Shown here: positions 42,662-50,281 of the stretch, in pieces | How the letters are laid out: every line of letters starts with the position of its first letter | How positions within the stretch are numbered: position 1 is the first letter of the stretch | Assembly: GCF_008642375.1 (NCBI RefSeq) | Contig: NZ_CP029194.1 | Location: 1,116,001-1,180,000 of the forward strand | DNA length: 64,000 nucleotides | Direction: 5' to 3' | Origin: Streptomyces venezuelae | GTDB taxonomy: Bacteria > Actinomycetota > Actinomycetes > Streptomycetales > Streptomycetaceae | Translations under genes and position numbers: made by a program | The notes under the pieces: model-generated | The model's database searches: none | The model's input: only the letters and a program-made list of their open reading frames with translations | What the model was told of the DNA's origin: nothing

Positions 42662-43689
42662 GCGGCGGTCCGGCGCGCCGAAGCCGCGCGATCGTCGTCG
42701 AACGACCCGGTGAACACCGTCTCATGGAAAGGGAGTTGCCCGAACCCGGGCCGGGTGAGGTACGCGTACGGGTCGCGGCCGCCGGGATCTGCATGAGCGA
42801 CCGCGAGCTGTACGACGGCCATCGTGCCCCGGGCTACGTCCGCTACCCGGTGGTCCCCGGGCACGAGTGGTCCGGCACCGTGGAGGCCGTCGGCGCCGGG
42901 GTAGACCCCGGGCTCGTCGGCCGGCCGTGCGTCGCCGAGGGCTTCCGGTCCTGCGGCACGTGCGAGCGGTGCCGGTACGGGGAGACCAGCCTCTGCACGG
43001 CCGGGTACGCGGAGACCGGCTTCACCGAGCCGGGCGCCTTCGCCGACCACCTGGTGGTGCCCGCGCGCCTGCTGCACCCACTCCCCGAGGGCGTGGACCT
43101 GCGGGCCGCGGCGCTCCTCGAACCGGCCGCCGTCGTCGCCGCGGCGGTACGGGCCGGGCGGCCGCGCCCGGGCGAGCGGGTCGCCGTCGTCGGTGCCGGG
43201 ACGCTCGGGCTGCTCGCCGTCCAGTGGCTCGCGGCCTCCTCCCCCGCCGAGCTGGCCGTCGTCGACCCGCGCAAGGAACGGGCCGCGCAGGCCCTGGACT
43301 TCGGCGCGGACCGGGAGCTGTCCCCTGCGGAGGCGGACGGTGCCTCCGGGCGCTACGACCTGGTCGTGGAGACCGCCGGGGCGCCGACGACGGCGGCGTC
43401 CTCCTGCCTGCTCGCGCGGCGGGGCGGCCGGGTGGTGCTGACCGGCATGTTCGCGGCGGGGGCCACCGGGATCGACCCGGTCCACCTGTCGGTGAGCCAG
43501 CTGGAGCTCCGCTCCGTGTTCGGCGCGCCCTCCGCCGCCTGGGCGGACGCGGTACGCGCCTTCTCGGCCGGGCTGCTCGACCCCGCGCCGCTCGTCACCC
43601 ATGTGTTCCCGCTGGAGCGGTTCGGCGAGGCGCTCGCCCTGGTGGGCGGCGGCGCCCCGGGGACCGGGAAGGTCCTCCTGCACCCCTGA
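42658..43689 (+). CDS. zinc-dependent alcohol/sugar-acid dehydrogenase (MDR)
   Basis: 343 residues from the GTG at 42658 (GTGA overlap); the frame is open to 42625 but only within the preceding gene. Medium-chain dehydrogenase with catalytic zinc residues Cys in GICMSDRE and GHEWSG, four structural-zinc cysteines in CGTCERCRYGETSLC, and cofactor fold VVGAGTLGLLA. Its coupling to a sugar-acid dehydratase suggests oxidation of a hydroxyl of an aldonate or keto-deoxy acid, comparable to L-galactonate or idonate dehydrogenases. Substrate unknown. Confidence 0.88.
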   Translation: MSGGPARRSRAIVVERPGEHRLMERELPEPGPGEVRVRVAAAGICMSDRELYDGHRAPGYVRYPVVPGHEWSGTVEAVGAGVDPGLVGRPCVAEGFRSCGTCERCRYGETSLCTAGYAETGFTEPGAFADHLVVPARLLHPLPEGVDLRAAALLEPAAVVAAAVRAGRPRPGERVAVVGAGTLGLLAVQWLAASSPAELAVVDPRKERAAQALDFGADRELSPAEADGASGRYDLVVETAGAPTTAASSCLLARRGGRVVLTGMFAAGATGIDPVHLSVSQLELRSVFGAPSAAWADAVRAFSAGLLDPAPLVTHVFPLERFGEALALVGGGAPGTGKVLLHP

Positions 43690-43749
43690 CAGGCCCGTAC
43701 GCCCCCTCCTCCGCAGCTCACCGACCTCCCGACCAATGGATCGATCCCG

Positions 43750-44067
43750 ATGACCACGCGCCCGGCACCACGACGTCCCGGCGGCGACGCGCTCCGCCGC
43801 ATCGGCCACCCCGTCCAGGCGGACGGCCTCGCCGCCACCTCCCCGCACACCTTCCCCGACGGCGGGCCCTGGCGGACCGAACCGCCCTCCTTCGAGGGCC
43901 CCGAGGCGCTCGGCGCCGTCCTCGCCGAGAGCGAGCGGCTGGACGTCCCCGTCCACCGGGTCAGCCGGGCACCCTTGGACCTGCACGTCGAGGCCCGGAC
44001 GACCTGGGCCCCCCTGGGCGCCAGGAGCCCGGGCCCGCTCGTCCGCTTCCCGGCCGACACCGTCTGA
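43750..44067 (+). CDS. short protein, probably an internally deleted remnant
   Basis: 105 residues. The first two thirds (DALRRIGHPVQADGLAATSP, TFPDGGPWRTEPPSFEGPEA, SERLDVPVHRVS) resemble, from memory, the N terminus of a much longer conserved Streptomyces protein of the U32-peptidase-like group. After VHRVS the sequence jumps to RAPLDLHVEA, which looks like a segment from the middle of that protein, and then to PGPLVRFPADTV, which looks like its very end. This points to internal deletions that kept the frame. I cannot verify this without a search; it may be a small real protein. Confidence 0.55.
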   Translation: MTTRPAPRRPGGDALRRIGHPVQADGLAATSPHTFPDGGPWRTEPPSFEGPEALGAVLAESERLDVPVHRVSRAPLDLHVEARTTWAPLGARSPGPLVRFPADTV

Positions 44068-44078
44068 GGCCCCGTCGT

Positions 44079-44390
44079 TCAGCCGACGACCTCGGGCTCC
44101 GGCTCGGCGAGGAGGTCGTCGACGATGGTGAGGCGGGTCTCGGGGAAGTACTCGAGGATCGCCTCGCGCATCATCGCCTCGCCCTCCGGGTCGGGGGTTC
44201 CGCACTTCTCGCGGGTCTCCCGGTCGGGCCAGCGGGCGTACGCCACCCAGGTGCCGTCGTCCGCCTTGTGGAGCCGGGAACCGTAGCTTCCGCACTCCTG
44301 GTGGATCGCCATGGTCACCCGGTGCCAGCCGTCGATGAGCAGCTGCTCCTTGCCCGGTCGCACCCGCCACCGGTACACCAACGCGAACAT
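44079..44390 (-). CDS. antibiotic biosynthesis monooxygenase (ABM) domain protein
   Basis: 103 residues from the ATG at 44390; the frame is open to 44579 but that crosses promoter-like DNA. A single ferredoxin-like ABM domain: MFALVYRWRVRPGKEQLLIDGWHRV, YGSRLHKADDGTWVAYARWPDRE and the C-terminal VDDLLAEPE. Such proteins are small monooxygenases or stress-linked proteins. It is alone, converging on the short ORF at 43750. The region upstream holds TGAAC-type inverted repeats (44443-44484). Confidence 0.85.
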   Translation of the reverse strand: MFALVYRWRVRPGKEQLLIDGWHRVTMAIHQECGSYGSRLHKADDGTWVAYARWPDRETREKCGTPDPEGEAMMREAILEYFPETRLTIVDDLLAEPEPEVVG

Positions 44391-44442
44391 CGCTCCGCCT
44401 CTCTCGTCACGGCGACGGCGATCGAACCGCCCTCGGCAGCAC

Positions 44443-44484
44443 TGAACTATACCGATCAGTTCACTGTCAAGACTGAACAGTTCA
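44443..44484. promoter_or_regulatory. TGAAC inverted repeats upstream of the ABM gene
   Basis: TGAACT and AGTTCA flank a 9-bp centre (44443-44463), and TGAACAGTTCA is a second palindrome (44474-44484). They resemble operators of TetR, PadR or HxlR regulators. No such regulator gene is adjacent. A TTGACA (44469-44464 on the minus strand) lies between them. Confidence 0.5.
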
Positions 44485-44585
44485 ATCGATGGAGGCGTGA
44501 TCCCGACGCCGAAGCGCTTCGGCATCCCTCGCGCCCTCCACCTGAACACGTCAAATCCCCCGCGCTGCGGAGAGCGCACGTACCG

Positions 44586-44623
44586 AGGGGCCCGGCACCG
44601 CGTTCCCGCGGTGCCGGGCCCCT
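44586..44623. terminator. strong terminator hairpin
   Basis: A perfect 17-bp stem, 44586-44602 with 44607-44623, and loop TTCC lies just beyond the 3' end of the minus-strand gene at 44648-44968. Confidence 0.85.
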
Positions 44624-44647
44624 GTCACATCCGTACGGGCGCGAGGC

Positions 44648-44968
44648 TCAGGCCTCGCCCCGCCCCTTCTCGACGGCCTTGCGGACGTCGTCCCCCCACC
44701 CGAGGTCGTCGGCGATCCGCACCGCGTCCCGCTCGACGACGACCTTCTCCTCGCTCTTGCGGACCTGCACCCCGGCCACCCCCGCCTCGACGAGGAACTT
44801 CCGCAGCTTCGCGTCGTGCCCCTGGGCGTACGTGGACTGGGTCGTGCTGGTGCAGCGGGTCGTCCGGGGCTCCCAGGTCCGGTCGCCGTGCGGCGTCTCG
44901 TGGAGGAGCACCAGGTAGGAGTAACTCCCGCAGGCGCACGGGCGGGTGGCGTTCGTCGCTGTCGTCAT
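44648..44968 (-). CDS. conserved hypothetical protein
   Basis: 106 residues from the ATG at 44968. I do not recognise a named family. It begins with a Cys pair in RPCACGSYSYLVLLHETPHG, continues RCTSTTQSTYAQGHDAKLRKFLVEA, and ends with a charged helix ([20 protein letters not shown]). Codon use is normal for the region, so it is probably a real gene. It follows the VOC gene at 45025 on the same strand with a 56-bp gap and ends before a strong terminator. Confidence 0.7.
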   Translation of the reverse strand: MTTATNATRPCACGSYSYLVLLHETPHGDRTWEPRTTRCTSTTQSTYAQGHDAKLRKFLVEAGVAGVQVRKSEEKVVVERDAVRIADDLGWGDDVRKAVEKGRGEA

Positions 44969-45024
44969 GGCCGGATCATAGGTACGGCGAACCCCGCCCG
45001 ACGAGCCCGCCGGCGGCCGGCCGG

Positions 45025-45552
45025 CTAGGCATCGGGTTCGCCGCCGCCGGGGCCAGGGGAGTACAGCGCCCCTTGGACGTACTCCATGGCCTTCGTGAAG
45101 ACGGGGTCGGTGAGGCGGCGGGCCGCCTCCGCCTCGTCGACGTCCTCGATGTGCGTCTGGATCCACCAGAGGTTGCCGAAGGGGTCGCGGACGCGGCCGA
45201 CGAGGTCGCCGAAGAAGAGGTGGGTGACCTCGGTGACCGAGGTGCCGCCCGCCTCGACCGCGCGCCGGTGGACAGCGCGCGCGTCGTCCACGTACAGCCG
45301 GACGAACGCCGGGGTCGGCGCCCAGCCGGGCGGGCTGTCGAAGGCCATGATCCGGCCGTTGCCGATCCGCAGTTCGGCGTGGCCGATCGTGCCGTCCTCC
45401 AGCTCGAACCGGCCCAGGTCCTCGGCCCCGAAGGCCCGCTCCAGGTAGTCGATGAGACCGGCGGTGTCGGCTCCGATGATCCAGGGCGTCACGGTCGTGT
45501 AGCCCTCGGGGACGGCCCGGACGGGGGTTGCGGGCGTGGTGTCGTCGCTCAT
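45025..45552 (-). CDS. VOC family protein, PhnB-like
   Basis: 175 residues. VOC fold of the PhnB/YdeB type: VTPWIIGADTAGLIDYLERAFGA, IGHAELRIGNGRIMAFDSPP, FVRLYVDDARAVHRRAVEAG, and GDLVGRVRDPFGNLWWIQTH. These proteins are usually of unknown function. A C-terminal extension of about 30 residues follows the domain. It probably shares a transcript with the hypothetical gene at 44648. Confidence 0.88.
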   Translation of the reverse strand: MSDDTTPATPVRAVPEGYTTVTPWIIGADTAGLIDYLERAFGAEDLGRFELEDGTIGHAELRIGNGRIMAFDSPPGWAPTPAFVRLYVDDARAVHRRAVEAGGTSVTEVTHLFFGDLVGRVRDPFGNLWWIQTHIEDVDEAEAARRLTDPVFTKAMEYVQGALYSPGPGGGEPDA

Positions 45553-45561
45553 GCGGCCACG

Positions 45562-45825
45562 CTAGGCCGCATCCAGGTCGGCTTCCGTCCTCCATACTCC
45601 CGGCCCCAGGATCCGTACCTCGTACGGCAGATCGGTCCCCGCGGCCGTCGCCGTCGAGCCAGTCGCCGTCCGGGCGGGCGTCGTCCGGGCGGGCGTCGTC
45701 CGCGCCCAGGGGCAGGACCGCACCGGGGCGGACTGCCGAGCATGTACTGCCGGTCCGGGGGCCGGCAGGCCGGGCCGCCGGCCCCTTCGCGTAGAAAACG
45801 CTTTCACGAACCCTGTGCGAAGCAT
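45562..45825 (-). pseudogene. possible gene remnant with a frameshift
   Basis: The 363-bp stretch 45553-45915 has no clear gene. On the minus strand one frame reads VLPLGADDARPDDARPDGDW with G/C-rich third positions, then degrades; the neighbouring frame then reads TDLPYEVRILGPGVWRTEAD to a stop at 45562-45564. Removing one G from the four-G run at 45638-45641 would join them. This may be the tail of a lost gene or chance. The right part of the stretch is the FadR promoter region. Confidence 0.2.
45794..45805. promoter_or_regulatory. LacI-type operator-like site upstream of the FadR gene
   Basis: GAAAACGCTTTC is palindromic except for one central pair and resembles LacI family sites. It sits 20 bp upstream of the predicted -35. 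Confidence 0.4.
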
Positions 45826-45853
45826 TGACGAAACACGAACGCCCCCCTAGCTT
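45825..45853 (+). promoter_or_regulatory. predicted promoter of the FadR-led pectin operon
   Basis: TTGACG (45825-45830), a 17-bp spacer and TAGCTT (45848-45853): the same hexamers and spacing as the rhamnose promoter at 17535-17563. Confidence 0.65.
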
Positions 45854-45876
45854 CATGCCCGTTGCACTTCGTACGT

Positions 45877-45886
45877 CATATATGAG
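45877..45886. promoter_or_regulatory. TCATATATGA palindrome, candidate FadR operator
   Basis: A 10-bp perfect AT-rich palindrome begins 24 bp after the predicted -10 and 39 bp before the FadR ATG. Short symmetric sites with an AT centre are typical of the FadR subfamily; autoregulation is inferred. Confidence 0.5.
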
Positions 45887-45915
45887 ACGCGATACACGAG
45901 ATCTGAGAGTGCTCC

Positions 45916-46566
45916 ATGGCCTTCGCCCCCAGCCCCATCCCGTCCCGCACCCAGTACGTCCTGGAGGCGATCAAGCACGACATCCTCACCGGAGGGCTCA
46001 GACCCGGCCAGGCGCTCGTGGAGACCGAACTCGCCGCGCGCTTCGGGGTGTCGAAGACCCCGGTGCGCGAGGCGCTCAAGACCCTCGCGGGCAGCGGGCT
46101 CGTGGTGATGAGCCAGTACAAGGGCGTCACGGTCCGGATGGTCGACGCGGACATGGCCCGCGCGGTCTACGACGTGCGCCTGCTCCTGGAGCCCGAGGCG
46201 GTCCGTCGCGCCGTCGCCTCCGCCGCCCCGCTCGACGCGGCGCACGAGGCGCTGCGCCGGGCCGCCGGGGCCGAGGACCCGGCCGAACGGTCCCTGGCCA
46301 ACCGCGACTTCCACCGCGCGCTCTACCTGCCCTGCGGCAATCCGCTGCTCGGCCGGATGCTCGACGAGGTCCGCGACCAGGCCGCCCTGGTCTCCACCGT
46401 CGCCTGGGCCTCCGTCCCCTCCTGGGAGCGCGAGGCCTCCGAGCACGAGGAGATCCTGCGGCTCGCCGCCGCGGGCGATGTCGAGGGAGCCGGCCGGGCC
46501 GTGCACGACCACATCGCCTCGTTCGTCGAGCGTGCCTTCCCCCACTCCCCTCTGATCAGCGAATGA
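45916..46566 (+). CDS. GntR family regulator, FadR subfamily
   Basis: 216 residues. The winged helix (SRTQYVLEAIKHDILTGGLR, LAARFGVSKTPVREALKTL) is followed by an FCD effector domain with the metal-binding pattern ANRDFHRALYLPCGN and later SEHEEILRLAAAGDVEGAGRAVHDHI. FadR/FCD regulators often sense aldonates, uronates or keto-deoxy acids. It is the first gene of the long pectin series and its stop overlaps the next ATG, so it probably controls its own operon through the metabolite made by the two enzymes that follow. Confidence 0.92.
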   Translation: MAFAPSPIPSRTQYVLEAIKHDILTGGLRPGQALVETELAARFGVSKTPVREALKTLAGSGLVVMSQYKGVTVRMVDADMARAVYDVRLLLEPEAVRRAVASAAPLDAAHEALRRAAGAEDPAERSLANRDFHRALYLPCGNPLLGRMLDEVRDQAALVSTVAWASVPSWEREASEHEEILRLAAAGDVEGAGRAVHDHIASFVERAFPHSPLISE

Positions 46567-47486
46567 GCGAACAGCGAGTGACCATGGATTCCGAGACCCT
46601 GAGGGCCGCCCTCGCCGACGTGGTGGCCATCCCCGTCACCCCGTTCGCCGAGGACGGCTCGGTCGACACCGTCGCCCACCGGGCGCTGCTGCGCCGGCTT
46701 CTCGACGGCGGCGTCCGCACCCTCACGCCGAACGGCAACACCGGCGAGTTCTACGCCCTGACCCCCGAGGAGCGCCGCTCCCTCACCGAGGCGACCGTCG
46801 AGGAGGCCGGCGACCGCGCCGTGATCCTGGTCGGAGTCGGCCACGACGTGCCGACGGCCGTCGAGGCCGCCCGGCACGCCCGCTCCGCCGGGGCCCACAT
46901 GGTGATGGTGCACCAGCCCGTGCACCCGTACGTCTCCGAGAGCGGCTGGGTCGACTACCACCGGGCCATCGCCGAGGCCGTACCGGAGCTCGGCGTCGTC
47001 CCCTACATCCGCAACCCGCTCCTGACCGGCGCCCGGCTCGCCGAGCTCGGCGCGGCCTGCCCCAACGTCGTCGGCGTGAAGTACGCCGTCCCGGACGCGT
47101 CCCGGTTCGCCGGCTTCGCCCGGGACGCGGGCCTCGACCGCTTCGTGTGGGTCGCGGGACTCGCCGAGCCGTACGCCCCCTCGTACTTCGCGAGCGGCGC
47201 CACCGGCTTCACCTCCGGCCTCGTCAACGTCTCCCCCGCGCTCTCCCTGGAGATGCTGCACGCGCTGCGGGCGGGCGACTACCCGACCGCGATGAAGGTG
47301 TGGGAGCGGATCCGCCGCTTCGAGGAGCTGCGCGCCGCGAACGGCAGCGCCGACAACGTGACCGTCGTCAAGGAGGCCCTCGCCTCCCTCGGCCTGTGCC
47401 GCCGCGACATCCGCCCGCCGAGCCGGGAACTCCCGGAGAGCGAGCGGGCCGAGGTCGCCGCGATAGCCGCCGGGTGGCCTGTATGA
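46563..47486 (+). CDS. dihydrodipicolinate synthase family aldolase/dehydratase
   Basis: 307 residues from the ATG at 46563 (ATGA overlap); a later ATG at 46584 is possible. Class I aldolase fold: VVAIPVTPFAEDG, LTPNGNTGEFYALTPEER, ILVGVG, the Tyr in VPYIRNPLL and the Schiff-base lysine in VVGVKYAVPD. In sugar-acid operons this family includes 2-keto-3-deoxy acid aldolases, L-2-keto-3-deoxyarabonate dehydratase and ketodeoxyglucarate dehydratase. Coupling to the IlvD-type gene makes it the likely next step after that enzyme. Confidence 0.88.
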   Translation: MSEQRVTMDSETLRAALADVVAIPVTPFAEDGSVDTVAHRALLRRLLDGGVRTLTPNGNTGEFYALTPEERRSLTEATVEEAGDRAVILVGVGHDVPTAVEAARHARSAGAHMVMVHQPVHPYVSESGWVDYHRAIAEAVPELGVVPYIRNPLLTGARLAELGAACPNVVGVKYAVPDASRFAGFARDAGLDRFVWVAGLAEPYAPSYFASGATGFTSGLVNVSPALSLEMLHALRAGDYPTAMKVWERIRRFEELRAANGSADNVTVVKEALASLGLCRRDIRPPSRELPESERAEVAAIAAGWPV

Positions 47487-49204
47487 GCCGGAGTCCCGAG
47501 GACCTGCGCAGCCACCAGTGGTACGGCACGGACGGGCTCCGCTCGTTCAGCCACCGTGCCCGCACCCGCCAGCTCGGCTACCTGCCCGAGGAGCACCTCG
47601 GCAAGCCGGTGATCGCGATCCTCAACACCTGGTCCGACATCAATCCGTGTCACGTCCACCTCCGCGACCGCGCGCAGGCCGTGAAGCGCGGGGTGTGGCA
47701 GGCGGGCGGCTTCCCGCTGGAGTTCCCGGTCTCCACCCTCTCGGAGACCTTCCAGAAGCCGACGCCGATGCTCTACCGCAATCTCCTCGCCCTGGAGACG
47801 GAGGAGCTGCTCCGCTCCTACCCGGTGGACGGGGCGGTCCTGATGGGCGGTTGCGACAAGACGACCCCGGCGCTGCTCATGGGCGCCGCCTCCGTCGACC
47901 TGCCGACCGTCTTCGTACCGGCCGGTCCGATGCTGCCCGGCCACTGGCGAGGCGAGACCCTCGGCTCCGGTACGGACATGTGGAAGTACTGGGACGAGAA
48001 GCGGGCGGGGCGGATCGGCGACTGCGAGATGGCCGAGCTGGAGAGCGGCCTGGCCCGCTCCCCGGGCCACTGCATGACGATGGGGACGGCTTCCACGCTC
48101 ACGGCCGCCGCGGAGACCCTGGGCGTGACCGTGCCGGGCGCCTCCTCGGTGCCGGCGGTGGACTCGGGCCACGACCGGATGGCCGCGGCCTCGGGGCTGC
48201 GGATCGTGGAGCTCGTACGGCAGGACCTGCGGCTGTCGCGGCTGCTGACCCGGGAGGCGTACGAGGACGCGGTCGCCGCCGTCCTGGCGCTCGGTGGCTC
48301 GACGAACGCGGTGATCCATCTGATCGCGATGGCGGGGCGCTCCGGGGTGAAGCTCACGCTCGACGACTTCGACCGGATCGCGCGGACCGTCCCGGTCCTG
48401 GCGAACCTCCGGCCCGGCGGCCGGTACCTCATGGAGGACTTCCACTTCGCGGGCGGGATGCCGGGGTTCCTGTCGCGGCTCACGGACGTGCTGCACCTGG
48501 ACCGTCCGACGGTCTCGCACGCCACCCTGCGCGAGCAGCTCGCCGGCGCGCTCGTCCACGACGAGGACGTGATCCGGGACCGGGGCAGGCCGTTGGCCGC
48601 GGAGGGCGGGGTGGCCGTGCTGCGCGGCAACCTCTGTCCGGACGGTGCGGTGATCAAGCACATCGCGGCCGAGCCGCGGCTGCTGAAGCACACGGGCCCC
48701 GCGGTCGTCTTCGACGACTACCGGACCATGCAGCGGACCATCGACGACCCGGCGCTCGGCATCACCGCCGACCATGTGCTCGTGCTGCGCGGGGCGGGCC
48801 CCAAGGGCGGTCCCGGCATGCCGGAGTACGGGATGCTGCCGATCCCCTCGTACCTCCTGGAGCAGGGGGTGAAGGACATGGTCCGGATCTCCGATGCCCG
48901 GATGAGCGGGACGAGCTACGGGGCGTGTGTGCTGCACGTGGCGCCCGAGTCCCATGTCGGCGGACCCCTTGCCCTCGTCCGTACGGGCGATACGATCACC
49001 CTCGACGTCACGGCACGCTCCCTCCATCTGCACGTCACGGACGAGGAGATGGACCGCCGCAGGGCCGCGTGGACGCCTCCTCCGGCCCGGTACGAGCGCG
49101 GCTACGGCGCGCTCTACATGGAGCAGATCTCCCAGGCCGACACCGGCTGCGACTTCGCGTTCCTGGCCAGGCCGGGGACCACCCCCGATCCGTACGCGGG
49201 CTGA
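47483..49204 (+). CDS. IlvD/Edd family dehydratase, L-arabonate dehydratase-like
   Basis: 573 residues from the ATG at 47483 (overlaps the aldolase stop). The iron-sulphur and active-site motifs are present: DINPCHVHLRDRAQAVKRG, GGCDKTTPALLMGAASVD, SPGHCMTMGTASTL, GSTNAVIHLIAMAG, NLCPDGAVIKH and DARMSGTSYGACVLH. Length and the GTDMWKYWDEKR segment resemble sugar-acid dehydratases such as L-arabonate dehydratase rather than branched-chain IlvD. With the DapA-family gene it would give keto-deoxy acid and then a 2-oxo product. A real gap of 123 bp with operator-like DNA follows. Confidence 0.88.
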   Translation: MSRSPEDLRSHQWYGTDGLRSFSHRARTRQLGYLPEEHLGKPVIAILNTWSDINPCHVHLRDRAQAVKRGVWQAGGFPLEFPVSTLSETFQKPTPMLYRNLLALETEELLRSYPVDGAVLMGGCDKTTPALLMGAASVDLPTVFVPAGPMLPGHWRGETLGSGTDMWKYWDEKRAGRIGDCEMAELESGLARSPGHCMTMGTASTLTAAAETLGVTVPGASSVPAVDSGHDRMAAASGLRIVELVRQDLRLSRLLTREAYEDAVAAVLALGGSTNAVIHLIAMAGRSGVKLTLDDFDRIARTVPVLANLRPGGRYLMEDFHFAGGMPGFLSRLTDVLHLDRPTVSHATLREQLAGALVHDEDVIRDRGRPLAAEGGVAVLRGNLCPDGAVIKHIAAEPRLLKHTGPAVVFDDYRTMQRTIDDPALGITADHVLVLRGAGPKGGPGMPEYGMLPIPSYLLEQGVKDMVRISDARMSGTSYGACVLHVAPESHVGGPLALVRTGDTITLDVTARSLHLHVTDEEMDRRRAAWTPPPARYERGYGALYMEQISQADTGCDFAFLARPGTTPDPYAG

Positions 49205-49282
49205 GCCCGCCGCCCGGAGCACCAGCGCCACCCACCCGCCGACCCGTCCGGAACTCCCCCTCGCCCCACCTGTCCGAAATCT

Positions 49283-49306
49283 CGAACGTCGTTCGCGAAG
49301 CGCTTC
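49283..49306. promoter_or_regulatory. two adjacent palindromes upstream of the permease genes
   Basis: CGAACGTCGTTCG (49283-49295) and GAAGCGCTTC (49297-49306) lie 22-45 bp before the permease ATG at 49328. The second matches the general LacI-family pattern with a CG centre. They suggest a separate control point inside the long pectin series. Confidence 0.55.
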
Positions 49307-49327
49307 ACCGAGAACGGAGCCGCCGTC

Positions 49328-50281
49328 ATGGCCTCAGCTGTGACCTCACCGCCCCAGGCCGGAACGCCCCAGGCCGATCCGGCACGGAGGCGCCGCCGCA
49401 CGGGAGCGGCCCCCCGCCGACTGCCGTATCTCCTGATCGCCCCCGCCGGACTGCTGATGCTGGGCTTCATCGCCTACCCGGTGCTCAGCGTCTTCTACTA
49501 CAGCCTCCAGCACTACAACCCCACCAAGCCCTGGCGGAACGGCTTCGCCGGCCTCGACAACTTCACCCGGATCTTCACCGACGACCCGCACTTCTGGGGG
49601 ACGCTGTCCTTCAGCCTGAAGTGGGTCGTGGTCGAGGTGACGCTCCAGCTCCTCTTCGGCCTCGCCCTCGCCCTGATCGTGAACCAGACCTTCGTGGGCC
49701 GCGCCCTGGGCCGGGCCCTCGTCTTCTCGCCGTGGGCCGTCTCCGGCGTGCTCACCTCCGCGATCTGGGTGCTGCTCTACAACTCCCAGACCGGCATCAC
49801 GCGTTACCTGGCGGACCTGGGCATCGGCGAGTACGGCACGTCCCTGCTCTCCGACACCGCGACCGTCTTCCCCGCGGCGATCGTCGCCGACCTCTGGCGC
49901 GGGGTGCCCTTCTTCGCCATCCTCATCCTGGCCGACCTCCAGTCCGTACCGAAGGACCTGTACGAGGCGGCCGAGGTCGACGGGGCGGGCCGGATCCGCC
50001 AGTTCCTGCACATCACGCTGCCCCACATCCGGGACGCGATCGTGCTGTCCACGCTGCTGCGCGCGGTATGGGAGTTCAACAACGTCGACCTGCTCTACAC
50101 GCTGACCGGCGGCGGCCCCGCGGGCGAGACGACCACCCTCCCCCTGTACATCGCCCACACCAGCGTCGACGCCCACAACTTCGGATACGCCTCCGCCCTC
50201 ACCACGGTGGCGTTCGTGATCCTTCTCTTCTGCTCCATGGTCTATCTGCGCCTGAGCAAGTTCGGAGGCGACGGCAAGTGA
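49328..50281 (+). CDS. sugar ABC transporter permease (MalF type)
   Basis: 317 residues. After a 30-residue charged tail (ARRRRRTGAAPRRL) come six membrane segments beginning LLIAPAGLLMLGFIAYPVLS; the EAA loop YEAAEVDGAGRIRQFLHIT is typical of MalF-type permeases. With the next permease and the binding protein at 54859 it forms the second sugar importer in the window. Based on the esterases, lyase and GH43 in the same operon, the cargo is probably a pectin or arabinan fragment. No ATPase is encoded. Confidence 0.9.
   Translation: MASAVTSPPQAGTPQADPARRRRRTGAAPRRLPYLLIAPAGLLMLGFIAYPVLSVFYYSLQHYNPTKPWRNGFAGLDNFTRIFTDDPHFWGTLSFSLKWVVVEVTLQLLFGLALALIVNQTFVGRALGRALVFSPWAVSGVLTSAIWVLLYNSQTGITRYLADLGIGEYGTSLLSDTATVFPAAIVADLWRGVPFFAILILADLQSVPKDLYEAAEVDGAGRIRQFLHITLPHIRDAIVLSTLLRAVWEFNNVDLLYTLTGGGPAGETTTLPLYIAHTSVDAHNFGYASALTTVAFVILLFCSMVYLRLSKFGGDGK

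Noticed and set aside
44448..44469. Vegetative promoter TTGACA/TATAGT for the ABM gene
   Set aside because: The two boxes are only 13 bp apart on the minus strand, too close for a normal promoter; I kept only the inverted repeats.
47518..50277. Long upstream extension of the MalG-type permease frame
   Set aside because: The first 900 or so codons lie out of frame across the IlvD-type gene and the first permease; only the part from the GTG at 50278 has permease sequence.
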